The translations under genes and the position numbers were made by a program. This document shows positions 28,927 to 37,427 of a stretch of DNA of 64,000 nucleotides, one piece after another; position 1 is the first letter of the stretch, and the number at the start of each line of letters is the position of its first letter. The notes under the pieces were generated by a model. That model was not told the origin of the DNA, searched no databases, and saw only the letters and a program-made list of their open reading frames with translations. The DNA is from Bacteroidota bacterium (lineage in GTDB: Bacteria; Bacteroidota; Bacteroidia; Chitinophagales; Chitinophagaceae), in NCBI GenBank assembly GCA_963169635.1, contig CAUJDL010000066.1:28156-92155 (forward strand), in the 5' to 3' direction.

Positions 28927-29118
28927 TTATGCTTTTTTAGCTTCAGTTTTAGATTCTTTTTTAGTTTCTTTTTTTGCATCTTTTTTGCAGCAAGATTTGT
29001 CTTTAGACTTACATTCAGTTTTTTTGTCTTTACCGCAATCTTTTTTATCGCCACAATCTGCAAAAGCTACACCTGAAATTAAGAAAGCAGCAGTAGCTAA
29101 CATTAAAATCTTTTTCAT
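28927..29118 (-). CDS. Small secreted Cys/Lys-rich protein
   Basis: A 63-residue protein with a clean signal peptide (MKKILMLATAAFLISGVAFA). The mature part of 43 residues has 17 Lys, many Asp/Glu and five Cys (DCGDKKDCGKDKK, ECKSKDKSCCKKDAKK), with a Lys/Glu/Thr tail. I do not recognise the family. The spaced and paired Cys suggest metal binding or disulfides in the periplasm or outside the cell; this is inference. It has its own promoter-like element and terminator, so it is a single-gene unit, probably well expressed. Confidence 0.75.
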   Translation of the reverse strand: MKKILMLATAAFLISGVAFADCGDKKDCGKDKKTECKSKDKSCCKKDAKKETKKESKTEAKKA

Positions 29119-29158
29119 AATTTTTATTTATTTTAGGTTTAAAAATTTACTTGATACA

Positions 29159-29166
29159 CAAAAATA
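29159..29166 (-). promoter_or_regulatory. Predicted -7 element for the small Cys/Lys-rich gene
   Basis: Minus-strand TATTTTTG, an exact TAnnTTTG match, 41 bases before the start codon. No clear TTG element is seen at the expected distance. Confidence 0.4.
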
Positions 29167-29193
29167 AGGGAATAAACTATACCTTTTGTTAAT

Positions 29194-29218
29194 TATTTTC
29201 TTAAATTTTAAGAAAATA
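29194..29218. other. Perfect AT-rich inverted repeat
   Basis: TATTTTCTTAA and TTAAGAAAATA form a perfect 11-bp palindrome with a 3-base centre, between the psd stop and the promoter of the small Cys/Lys-rich gene. It could be an operator or a weak transcript end for psd; the minus strand has no T run after it. Confidence 0.4.
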
Positions 29219-29225
29219 TACTTTT

Positions 29226-29882
29226 TTACCAAGTTCCTAAAACAGTAACGCCACCCTGTACTTTTTGATTTAGCTGTACATTTATTTTAGTGCCAACAGG
29301 TAATAAAATATCTACACGGCTACCAAATTTTATAAATCCATACTCATCACATTGCTTTACTTGCTGACCTACAGTAGTATAATTACAAATTCTTTTGGCT
29401 AAAGCACCTGCAATTTGTTTATATAATATAGTACCATAATTATTTTTTACTACTACACTCCATCTTTCATTTTCTGTAGAGCTTTTAGGATGCCAAGCCA
29501 CCAAATATTTTCCTTTATGATATTTATTGTAAATAACTTCTCCATTCATAGGATTTCTATTTACATGCACATTAGCAGGGCTCATAAAAATGCTTACCTG
29601 TATTCTTTTATCTTTAAAAAATTCTTCGTCTATTGTTTCTTCTATTACTACAACTTTACCATCTGCAGGGCAAATAATTTTATTATCATCTTTTGTTAAT
29701 GCTCTATTAGGTATTCTAAAAAAAGAAATGATGAATAAAAATAGTAATAGTGTAATTAAAAAAATAGTAATAGCTAACCATGGTATTGATGCACTAAAAA
29801 AATAAAATGATGCAACATTTATTATACCAAAAATAAAAGCAGTAATGCCAATGGTTTGATATCCTTCTCTATGAATTGTCAT
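29226..29882 (-). CDS. psd: Phosphatidylserine decarboxylase proenzyme
   Basis: Makes phosphatidylethanolamine from phosphatidylserine at the inner membrane. The 218 residues are the short bacterial form. Two N-terminal helices (about 10-30 and 35-55) precede FFRIPNR. ICPADGKVV and FMSPANVHVNRNPMNGE are conserved, and the self-cleavage site is in GFIKFGSRVDILLP, where cleavage before Ser makes the pyruvoyl group. The usual partner gene for phosphatidylserine synthase is not adjacent. Confidence 0.93.
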   Translation of the reverse strand: MTIHREGYQTIGITAFIFGIINVASFYFFSASIPWLAITIFLITLLLFLFIISFFRIPNRALTKDDNKIICPADGKVVVIEETIDEEFFKDKRIQVSIFMSPANVHVNRNPMNGEVIYNKYHKGKYLVAWHPKSSTENERWSVVVKNNYGTILYKQIAGALAKRICNYTTVGQQVKQCDEYGFIKFGSRVDILLPVGTKINVQLNQKVQGGVTVLGTW

Positions 29883-29986
29883 ACTAAAAATTGAACAGCG
29901 AAATTAGTATAATTTTTAGTAATTAAATAAACAACCTATTTAGTTATTACATCTTTCAGCTTTTGGGGTTATTATAAAATAGCTTA

Positions 29987-31765
29987 CTAAATAGTTGCTA
30001 ATTGTAATTCTAATTTAGAGAGTATTAATGTGTTTAAAGGTTCTTGCTTAAAATTATTGAGCAATTCTTTATAATAATTAATACCCAATTGTAAATTTTG
30101 TTTAAACTTAGAAAAATACTTTGCTTGTTTTTCATTAATAATTTCGCCACACTCTTGAATTTGTTGTTGTAAATATTTTACATACAACTCAAGTTCGTTT
30201 ATAAATACATGTGGTCTATCAACTTGATTGTTTAAATTTTTTCTTCCATAAATATGGCTTACCATATCTGCTAAAGAAAATATACCTGAAAAATATGCAA
30301 GGTTTGGACCAGGACAAATAGTAACAGCAGAAAGTTTATGAGCTACAGGCATATTAGATTTTAATAATGCAGAAGCTGAAAGGCCTTCGCACAAACAATC
30401 TCTTTCATGAATTTTAGCAATTTGTATTTCTTTTTGTGAGGCAGAAATTTCTTGAGCATTAATTTGTTTTGTTTTTAAATCTATATACTGACGAGAGGCT
30501 GTACAAATTGGTTTTTCTGTAAATTCTGTATTGCTTGATAATAATTTTTTATAACATGGGCTACCAGCTCTGCCTTTGTCTATTCTTTGTTTTCTTTGAG
30601 CTTCTGAAGTACTTTTTCTAAAGTTATTAAAAGGTACACCTAATGGCGATGCATTACTTAAATAATAATCTTCTTTTTTTGCTGTAGATAATTGCGATAA
30701 AGTATTATCATCTACATTAGTTGCTTCTGGCACTAATAAAAATGGACTACCCCAACCTGCACTATCTAATTGAAAATATGCTATTAAATGTGCATGTTCT
30801 GCTGCTGTACCAATACCTCCTTGTGCAGATAATTTTTGCGTTGGATTTTGTATAAACTCATTTTTACCATTTGCTTTTAAACTTTCGTTACATAGTTTTA
30901 GCAACTCTTGATAAAGGGAATTTCTGTTTTGTTTAAACTCTTCTAAAATAGGACCCATTAAAATACCTTCTGTAGCAAATACATGTCCACCACAGTTTAA
31001 GCCTGACTCTATTCTAAATTCAGAAATCCATAAACCTTTTTTTGCTAAAATTTTTCCTTGAATTAATGCAGAACGATAATCACTAACTTTTAAAATAATT
31101 TTTTTATTGAGTACACCATTTTTATCAGGAAAAAAATCTTCAAAATTTTCTGTATAATTATATAATCTTGGATTATAGCCAGCAGAAAAAATAACAGAAG
31201 AACTTAAATTACTATTAGCAAATCCACGCAAAGCACTTAAAGCATCTGAAAATTCATCTGGCAATGGTGTACCATCTTTGGCATAATTTACATTATCTAC
31301 TTTTGCCATAATATTTACATCAATATCACCTGCTGTAACATTATTTCTTAATTGATTTTGTAAATCATTTTTATTAGTTTCATTTTGTTCGTTCTGCATT
31401 TTAAAAAACAATTTACTTAATGCAGAATCTTGTGGTAACATTTCAAAATATTTCCAAAGATGATTGCCTTTAATAAAAGGCATTTGTTTCATTTTATTTA
31501 TTTGATTATCTATAATTTCTTTTACAATATTTAGATAATGTGTAATACGCTTTGCTCTAAAATCGTGTTCTTTTTTGTTGATAGGAGTATATACAAAATT
31601 GTTTTGATTGCAATGATACTGACGCATACTTTCTATTAAATCATCATCCATAATAGAAATTACAGAAGCAATACCAAAAGGAGCAACTTTAACTGGTGTG
31701 TCTATACTATAGCTTAATCCTAAAACAGGAATATGAAAGCTATGTTTTGAAGAATTGTTTTTCAA
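29987..31765 (-). CDS. Unknown 592-residue protein, possibly TIM-barrel flavoenzyme-like
   Basis: A large cytoplasmic protein with no signal or membrane helix that I cannot assign. The start HIPVLGLSYSIDTPVKVAPF and the segments SGLNCGGHVFATEGILMGPI, LSAQGGIGTAAEHAHLIAYF and GWGSPFLLVPEATNVDDNTL recall the phosphate-binding and C-terminal strands of nitronate-monooxygenase-like TIM barrels, but the match is only by eye. The C-terminal 200 residues are Cys-containing (GSPCYKK, PICTASRQ, DCLCEGL, TICPGPNLAYFSG), perhaps a metal or Fe-S site. The start is TTG at 31765, the only start codon after the in-frame stop. It is transcribed alone. Confidence 0.6.
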   Translation of the reverse strand: MKNNSSKHSFHIPVLGLSYSIDTPVKVAPFGIASVISIMDDDLIESMRQYHCNQNNFVYTPINKKEHDFRAKRITHYLNIVKEIIDNQINKMKQMPFIKGNHLWKYFEMLPQDSALSKLFFKMQNEQNETNKNDLQNQLRNNVTAGDIDVNIMAKVDNVNYAKDGTPLPDEFSDALSALRGFANSNLSSSVIFSAGYNPRLYNYTENFEDFFPDKNGVLNKKIILKVSDYRSALIQGKILAKKGLWISEFRIESGLNCGGHVFATEGILMGPILEEFKQNRNSLYQELLKLCNESLKANGKNEFIQNPTQKLSAQGGIGTAAEHAHLIAYFQLDSAGWGSPFLLVPEATNVDDNTLSQLSTAKKEDYYLSNASPLGVPFNNFRKSTSEAQRKQRIDKGRAGSPCYKKLLSSNTEFTEKPICTASRQYIDLKTKQINAQEISASQKEIQIAKIHERDCLCEGLSASALLKSNMPVAHKLSAVTICPGPNLAYFSGIFSLADMVSHIYGRKNLNNQVDRPHVFINELELYVKYLQQQIQECGEIINEKQAKYFSKFKQNLQLGINYYKELLNNFKQEPLNTLILSKLELQLATI

Positions 31766-31917
31766 AATAAATTAGGTAGCTAAATGTGAGGTGCAAATGT
31801 AGTTGAAATGAACTAACGACAATTAAATCTTTTATTCTAAACAGTTAAAGCATTAAGATTGCTGATACTCAGGTAGGTTAAATAATAGGAATTTTTAAAT
31901 AAGCTAAAAATAGTTTT

Positions 31918-33255
31918 TTATTTCAAGCTATATTTATATTGATATCTTTCGTACAATTGTTTTTGTTTATTATCTAAGCTTACTTCTCTTCCTTGAATAA
32001 AAGCATGAATTACATTACTTGTTTTCATATCTAAAATATCGCCTGTACTTACTACAATATTGGCATCTTTTCCTTTTTCTAATGTACCAGTTTTATCATC
32101 GATACCTAAAATTTTTGCAGCATTACTGGTAATAGCTTGTAAAGCTTGTTCTTTTGTTAGTCCATAAGTAACAGCAGTACCTGCATTAAACAATAAGTTT
32201 CTTCCTCTTGAGTTAGCATCTACATCGCCAATGGCAAATAATACACCTGCTTGTTGTAATAAGAAAGGAGTTTTATATGGTTGATCTACATCATCATCTT
32301 GTGTAATAGGTAAGCTGTGCATTTGATTAAGAATAACAGCTACATTATTTTCTTTTAAATAATTTGCAATCATCCAACTATCTGCACCACCAACAATAAC
32401 AGGTTTAAACTGAAATTCTTTTGCAAACTCAATTCCTATTTGCATTTCTTTTACAGTTTCGGCATGAATGTAAAAGTTTTGCTGAGGTCTTAAAGGTTTT
32501 TTTACACCTTTCCAATTAATGGTAGGATAAGCTTCTATTTCTGTAAATAAGCCACGAACAGCTTCGAACTTTACATTTGTATATGTTGGTTTTTCAATGG
32601 CATAATATGCTTTAGCATCATTAAAAAACTGACGTAAATTTTCTATTCTGGCAAGTGCTGTTTGTAAAGGATTAGTATTTGTTGTAGGCATAAACCACAT
32701 GCTTCTTGCAACTAAATTGGGCATTCTAAAATGAATTCCTGCATCTGCTTTATACAATGCATCTTCCCAATTCCAAGCATCTAATTGCACAACAGATGAT
32801 GAGCCACTTAATATACCACCTTGTGGAACAATATTGGCTAATAAAATTCCATTGCTTCTTAATGTACCAATAATTTTACTATCTGTATTATATGCTACAA
32901 TACTTCTAATATTTGCATTAATATCGCCTAATTCTCTTACATCTAATACTGCTCTTACAGCACCTATTTCGTTTAAACCTAAATCTGTTTGCGATGTAAT
33001 AATACCAGGATAAATATGTGCTCCTTTACAATCTATTACTTTTACATCTGCTATAGATGCTGCATGTCTTACATCTACTATTTTGCCTTTAGAAAAAACA
33101 ATGATTCCATTTTCTATTACTTCTCCATTACCAATATGTATGGTAGCATTAGATAATGCAATAGTTTCTGTTTGTGCTTTTGCAGGATACACTGTTTCTT
33201 GAGCAACACTGTTTAATACTAAAATGCTGAATATGGTAAATAATAGTTGTTTCAT
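31918..33255 (-). CDS. Exported amidohydrolase-like protein lacking the usual HxH
   Basis: A 445-residue amidohydrolase-superfamily protein with a signal peptide (MKQLLFTIFSILVLNSVAQ). It has the small beta domain of the family (IALSNATIHIGNGEVIENGI) and the typical C-terminus (LTKEQALQAITSNAAKILGI, GTLEKGKDANIVV), close to imidazolonepropionase-like members. However, the strand-1 metal motif is replaced: HIYPGIITSQTDLGL has no His-x-His. It is therefore probably not a normal binuclear hydrolase. It follows the 1019-residue paralogue on the same strand, with a 247-base gap that carries a tandem repeat. Confidence 0.78.
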   Translation of the reverse strand: MKQLLFTIFSILVLNSVAQETVYPAKAQTETIALSNATIHIGNGEVIENGIIVFSKGKIVDVRHAASIADVKVIDCKGAHIYPGIITSQTDLGLNEIGAVRAVLDVRELGDINANIRSIVAYNTDSKIIGTLRSNGILLANIVPQGGILSGSSSVVQLDAWNWEDALYKADAGIHFRMPNLVARSMWFMPTTNTNPLQTALARIENLRQFFNDAKAYYAIEKPTYTNVKFEAVRGLFTEIEAYPTINWKGVKKPLRPQQNFYIHAETVKEMQIGIEFAKEFQFKPVIVGGADSWMIANYLKENNVAVILNQMHSLPITQDDDVDQPYKTPFLLQQAGVLFAIGDVDANSRGRNLLFNAGTAVTYGLTKEQALQAITSNAAKILGIDDKTGTLEKGKDANIVVSTGDILDMKTSNVIHAFIQGREVSLDNKQKQLYERYQYKYSLK

Positions 33256-33422
33256 TCTTTTTAGTTTAATGGTTTACGAGTTTACAAGTTTGAATGTTCA
33301 CAAGTTTACAAGTTTGATGTTGTTTTGTTTTTATTTTCTGTTTTTATATTTTGTTCCTTTTAGTTCAGATTGTTCTAAATAATCAATTAGTTTTTGCAGC
33401 ATAACAATTAATTCAATAACCT

Positions 33423-33503
33423 ATAAACTTCTTAAACTTATTGAACCTCTTGAACTCATTGAACCTTTTGAACCTTTTGAACCTTTTGAACTTCTTGAAC
33501 CTC
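33423..33503. repeat. Nine-copy degenerate 9-bp tandem repeat
   Basis: The unit reads TTGAACCTT on the plus strand. Seven good copies run from 33441 to 33503 (three identical, others ending CTC, TCA or TTC), preceded by two weaker ones (ATAAACTTC, TTAAACTTA). The last copy touches the stop codon of the 1019-residue amidohydrolase gene. The spacing is a steady 9 bp with no spacers, so this is a simple tandem repeat and not a CRISPR. Confidence 0.9.
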
Positions 33504-36500
33504 TAAAACCCATCTTCTCTATCAAAAATACTTTGACTATGTTTATGATCTTCTTCACACTCATTAATTACATCAATTCTTGGACGAGCAGGTTGCATTT
33601 TTCCAAAGTTGGCAGGGTTCTTTTTTGCTGCTAATAATTTTTGAATAAGTCTTGCTTTTTCGGTTGCTATATTTTTTCTTAGTTCAATATCTTTTTCTCT
33701 GTCGTAATAAATAGTACCATCTACAATAGTGTATAAAGCTTTAGCATAAATGCTTAATGGATGATTGCTCCATAAAACTACATCTGCATCTTTACCAACT
33801 TTTATGCTACCAACTTTTTTATCAATATGCAACATATTAGCTGGGTTTAATGTTACCATTTTTAATGCTTCTTCTTCATTTACATTACCATATTTAATTG
33901 TTTTAGCAGCTTCTTGATTTAAACGACGAGCCATTTCTGCATCATCGCTATTGATAGCTACATTTAAACCCATTTTTTGCATAATAGCAGCATTGTATGC
34001 AATAGCATCTTGTACTTCCATTTTATATGCCCACCAATCGCTAAAGGTTGATGTATTTGCACCATGCTTTTTCATTTTATCTGCTACTTTATAACCTTCA
34101 AGAATATGGGTAAATGTATTAACAGTAAATCCAAATTTTTCTGCTACTTTCATCATCATATTTATTTCGCTTTGTACGTAAGAGTGACAAGTAATAAATC
34201 TTTTTTTATTCATAATTTCTACTAAAGCATCTAATGCTAAATCTCTTCTTTTAATTGCAGGTAGTTTTTGATAATCTGCTGCACGTTGAAAAGCATCTAC
34301 ATAAACTTGTTCAACACCCATTCTTGTATCTGGAAAACGATTATTATTTGTACTACGAGAGCTTTTTACATTTTCGCCTAAAGCAAATTTTATAAAACCA
34401 TCTGCACCTTCAAACTTCATTTCTTCTGGACTTTTACCCCAACGAAGTTTTATTAATTGTGTTTGGCCACCAATAGGATTACAGCTACCATGTAATAAAT
34501 GAGATGTAGTAACACCACCACTTAATTGTCTGTATATATTTATATCTTCAGGATAAATTACATCGCCAATTCTTACTTCAGATGTTACGGCATGTGTACA
34601 TTCATTTACACCACCTGCTATAGCTATATGTGAGTGTTCGTCTATAATACCTGCAGTTAAATGTTTGCCAGTACCATCAATTATTTTCCAAGACATATCT
34701 AATGTAATAGGAATATTTTTTCCTATTCTTTCTATTTTGCCATGATTAATTATTACATCAGTATTTTCTAAGATGCCCTGTTTTTCATTTGTCCAAACAG
34801 TAGCATTTCTTATTAGTATTTTTTCTTGTTGTGGAGCAACTTGCCAACCATAACCATTAAAAGGATATACAACATTGGCAATAGTAATACTTGTACTATC
34901 TTTTTTATTTTTATTAGTTGATGTAAGTGTAGATATTGAATCTTTTTTGGTACTTGTTGTTAAATCTCTTCTTGCATATAATTTCCAAGTTACTACACTA
35001 CCATTTGACAAATAACCATTACCAGCCCAAGCATCTGCACCAATAATACCTGTTAAATTATTTTGTTTTCCTTTATCAGTTTTATTAGACCAATTAATAC
35101 TTACTAATTGATTGTTTAAAGTAAGTTTTGGTTTAAATGTTATTGTATCTTCATAAGGTTTTAAAGATAATACAGGTTTATCATCAGCTCCATCTATAGT
35201 AGCTTCAAAAAATTGTGTTTTGCCATTTGTATTAATAGTAAAAATATATTGACCTTCATAATTATTCCAACCAGCATCATTAATGATATATTTTTTTCCT
35301 TGAATCCATGATTGAAAAATTTTAGCAGAGTCTGAAAAAATATTATGATTAGTAATAAAAAAATTAGCCAATTTACCGTTATCTAAACTTCCAACAATAT
35401 CATAACTATTTACCCAAGTAGCAGGAATACGTGTTAAAGCATCTAAAGCTGTAGATGCTGATAAACCATTATGTACAGCTTTTCTTAAATTAGATAAAAA
35501 TTCGTTGGCAGATTTTAGTCCATCTGTAGTTAAAGCAAATGGGATATTTTCTTTTTCGAACATTGCAGGTTGATAAGGAGCCATTTCCCAATGTTTCATA
35601 TCTGCTAAGGCTACTATTCTTGCATCATTAGGATCTTCTACATCCATAGCAGCAGGAAAATTTAAGGGTAAAATAACTGCTGTATTGTTAGCTTTAAAAT
35701 CATTAAGTCTTTGATATAAATCTGCAGTTCCTTTTATGATATATGTAGTGCCAAATTCTTTGGCAATTTTATTAGCTCTAAATGCATTATACTTATCGTT
35801 AGTTATATCTATAATTTGAGGTAGTAATAAATTATTATTCCATGCTTGTAAGCTAATATTTGTACCTTCTGTAGTTGGATTATTTTTATACCATAAAGCA
35901 TCTATATAAGTTTGACGAATTAAGGCAATAACACCCATTAAAGAGCCTGGATAACTTTGTGTAGAGCTACCTTTACTAAAAGAGTAAAATGCTGCTACTT
36001 TTTCTTTTACTAAAGATAAATTTTCTTTTTCATTGCCTAATGTAACCAATGCACCTGTACCTCTTGCAATACCATCTTGCTGATGAATAATAACAGTAGC
36101 AAAGCCTGCAGCTCTTAATTCTTTTGCTTCATTTTCGTTATGCTGAAAAATTTCAAAAGCATTTGTTTCGGGTTTTATGGCTTGGTTCCAATTGTAGGCA
36201 CCTTTTGTATTACTAGCAAATTGTTGTGGTTGTCCAAAAGTTCTTGTTGCTGTATTTGTGGTATTAGCAATACCATATTTTGTAAATAAATCTATAAAAG
36301 AAGGATAAATAAATTTTCCTTTACAATCTATTACAACAGCTTCTTTAGGTATAGGAATATTAATGCCAATAATAATACCTTTTCTTATTACCATTGTAGC
36401 ATTTTGCAAAGTAGTAGTTGCATCTTTAATGATAGTAGCATTGGTAAATGCATAACAGGCTGTTCTTTCATCTGCAGTACCATTTACAGGAAAAGTTTCT

Positions 36501-36562
36501 TGTGCTTGTACTATTGAGATAAATAATAAATAGATAAATAGCAGCTTTAGTTTCATAAGCAT
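33503..36562 (-). CDS. Exported double-domain amidohydrolase
   Basis: A 1019-residue exported protein made of two amidohydrolase units. The signal peptide is MKLKLLFIYLLFISIVQAQ. The first unit (about 20-430) keeps the beta domain and the C-terminal pattern (ALDALTRIPATWVNSYDIVG) but lacks strand-1 His residues (FIYPSFIDLFTKYG). A linker of about 150 residues follows. The second unit (about 580-980) has HLTAGIIDEHSHIAIAGG with the His-x-His metal motif, CHSYVQSE, and AINSDDAEMARRLNQEA with the final Asp. So only the C-terminal half looks catalytic. Two ATGs (36562, 36556) are equally possible starts. Substrate is unknown; cyclic amides or peptides are likely for the family. Confidence 0.82.
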   Translation of the reverse strand: MLMKLKLLFIYLLFISIVQAQETFPVNGTADERTACYAFTNATIIKDATTTLQNATMVIRKGIIIGINIPIPKEAVVIDCKGKFIYPSFIDLFTKYGIANTTNTATRTFGQPQQFASNTKGAYNWNQAIKPETNAFEIFQHNENEAKELRAAGFATVIIHQQDGIARGTGALVTLGNEKENLSLVKEKVAAFYSFSKGSSTQSYPGSLMGVIALIRQTYIDALWYKNNPTTEGTNISLQAWNNNLLLPQIIDITNDKYNAFRANKIAKEFGTTYIIKGTADLYQRLNDFKANNTAVILPLNFPAAMDVEDPNDARIVALADMKHWEMAPYQPAMFEKENIPFALTTDGLKSANEFLSNLRKAVHNGLSASTALDALTRIPATWVNSYDIVGSLDNGKLANFFITNHNIFSDSAKIFQSWIQGKKYIINDAGWNNYEGQYIFTINTNGKTQFFEATIDGADDKPVLSLKPYEDTITFKPKLTLNNQLVSINWSNKTDKGKQNNLTGIIGADAWAGNGYLSNGSVVTWKLYARRDLTTSTKKDSISTLTSTNKNKKDSTSITIANVVYPFNGYGWQVAPQQEKILIRNATVWTNEKQGILENTDVIINHGKIERIGKNIPITLDMSWKIIDGTGKHLTAGIIDEHSHIAIAGGVNECTHAVTSEVRIGDVIYPEDINIYRQLSGGVTTSHLLHGSCNPIGGQTQLIKLRWGKSPEEMKFEGADGFIKFALGENVKSSRSTNNNRFPDTRMGVEQVYVDAFQRAADYQKLPAIKRRDLALDALVEIMNKKRFITCHSYVQSEINMMMKVAEKFGFTVNTFTHILEGYKVADKMKKHGANTSTFSDWWAYKMEVQDAIAYNAAIMQKMGLNVAINSDDAEMARRLNQEAAKTIKYGNVNEEEALKMVTLNPANMLHIDKKVGSIKVGKDADVVLWSNHPLSIYAKALYTIVDGTIYYDREKDIELRKNIATEKARLIQKLLAAKKNPANFGKMQPARPRIDVINECEEDHKHSQSIFDREDGF

Positions 36563-36757
36563 TAAATTAATGTTGGCAATAATGCATAAAACTAAATAAA
36601 AAAGAAATAAAATAAAAAGTTTAAGGATAGATGGTTTTAAAATAAAAAAAATCCATCACAAACAATTCATTTGTTATGACTCTATTATAGCATTGATTTG
36701 AAAGCTATGGAATATTGTGATTGGTTGTTGTAATCCCCTTTTACAAAACGTACTTGC
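36563..36757. other. Gene-free margin of the accessory island
   Basis: AT-rich on the left (promoter region of the 1019-residue gene and the terminator at 36643-36677), then G+C rises to about 40 percent from 36721 and to about 60 percent at 36781-36800, within the truncated gene copy. No gene was found in the margin; the jump in composition marks the island edge. Confidence 0.5.
36643..36677 (-). terminator. Rho-independent terminator closing the accessory island
   Basis: On the minus strand CATAACAAA and TTTGTGATG pair (one mismatch) around a 7-base loop and run into a stretch of eight T. It lies beyond the truncated gene copy and is where the minus-strand island transcript would end. Confidence 0.65.
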
Positions 36758-36892
36758 CTACGCTCTATGGCTATGAGTAAGAGACGGTGCGGGGAAGAAA
36801 AGCCATTGTAGCGTGTCTGTAACAGGTGATTGGGCATTTAATCTTATACCGGCTATAAACACTATTCCTAATATCAATAGTAATCTTATCAT
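36758..36892 (-). pseudogene. Truncated copy of the 168-residue secreted-protein gene
   Basis: An open frame of 44 codons whose first 31 (IRLLLILGIVFIAGIRLNAQ, then SPVTDTLQWL) copy the signal peptide and first residues of the intact neighbour at 36915-37421. By my alignment 36801-36892 and 37330-37421 differ at 4 of 92 bases. After the shared part the sequence changes abruptly to unrelated, G+C-rich DNA encoding FFPAPSLTHSHRA and a TAG. This looks like a recent duplication cut off by a rearrangement. A stable product is unlikely, although a start codon and signal peptide remain. Confidence 0.85.
36801..36892 (-). repeat. Direct repeat, left copy (partner 37330-37421)
   Basis: Ninety-two bases identical at 88 positions to 37330-37421, in the same orientation, 437 bases apart. 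It covers the start codon, signal peptide and first mature residues of the small secreted-protein genes. Confidence 0.9.
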
Positions 36893-36914
36893 AACGGATT
36901 GGAAAAAAGATTCG

Positions 36915-37421
36915 TCAATACTCCTCTACTTTTACATCTTTCACTAAAGCATCTTTATATAATGCTTCTACTATGGGTATCCATGCATTAGACCCTAAAG
37001 TATCGCTGTCATAAGACCACCAGTCTCTCAAAAAAAGAACAGGGTGAACAAAATCAATATTTATTACTTTTATGTGAGTGTTTAGCGTATCTACTCCATT
37101 GTTTGAAAAGAAAACATTATGATGTATTGCACTTTTTTCACTACCTACTACTTCTTCAAAATACAATTCAATGCCTTTAACTTTTATGGTATCATTTAAG
37201 TGATTAATTGCATACCAACCGGGTCCAGAGTATTCAACAATTCCTTGCTTTAGCTCTTTCAAGCTATCAAGTAACGTAGAAAGAGGTTGATTGATAAATA
37301 AATTTTTCTTTTGTTCTATGTTAATTTTAAGCCATTGTAGCGTGTCTGTAACAGGTGATTGGGCATTTAATTTTATACCGGCTATAAGCACTATTCCTAA
37401 TATCAATAGTAACCTTTTCAT
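36915..37421 (-). CDS. Secreted protein of the island, 168 aa (immunity-like candidate)
   Basis: A 168-residue exported protein with signal peptide KRLLLILGIVLIAGIKLNA before QSPVTDTLQW. I know no family name. It is a paralogue of the 136-residue protein at 38466-38876: both have a helix beginning F/Y-I-N/G-Q-P-L-S-x-L (here FINQPLSTLLDSLKELKQGI) and end with K-(N/D)-A-(I/L)-V-(T/K)-D-x-x-V-x-x-Y. It begins six bases after the stop of the 329-residue gene, so the two are coexpressed. A small exported protein directly after a possible enzymatic effector is the usual order of an immunity gene; this is inference. A 92-base copy of its start lies just downstream. Confidence 0.7.
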   Translation of the reverse strand: MKRLLLILGIVLIAGIKLNAQSPVTDTLQWLKINIEQKKNLFINQPLSTLLDSLKELKQGIVEYSGPGWYAINHLNDTIKVKGIELYFEEVVGSEKSAIHHNVFFSNNGVDTLNTHIKVINIDFVHPVLFLRDWWSYDSDTLGSNAWIPIVEALYKDALVKDVKVEEY

Positions 37422-37427
37422 ATTTTA

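Noticed and set aside
33423..33503. Possible CRISPR-like array
   Set aside because: Units are 9 bp with no spacers, and no cas gene is present; it is a simple tandem repeat.
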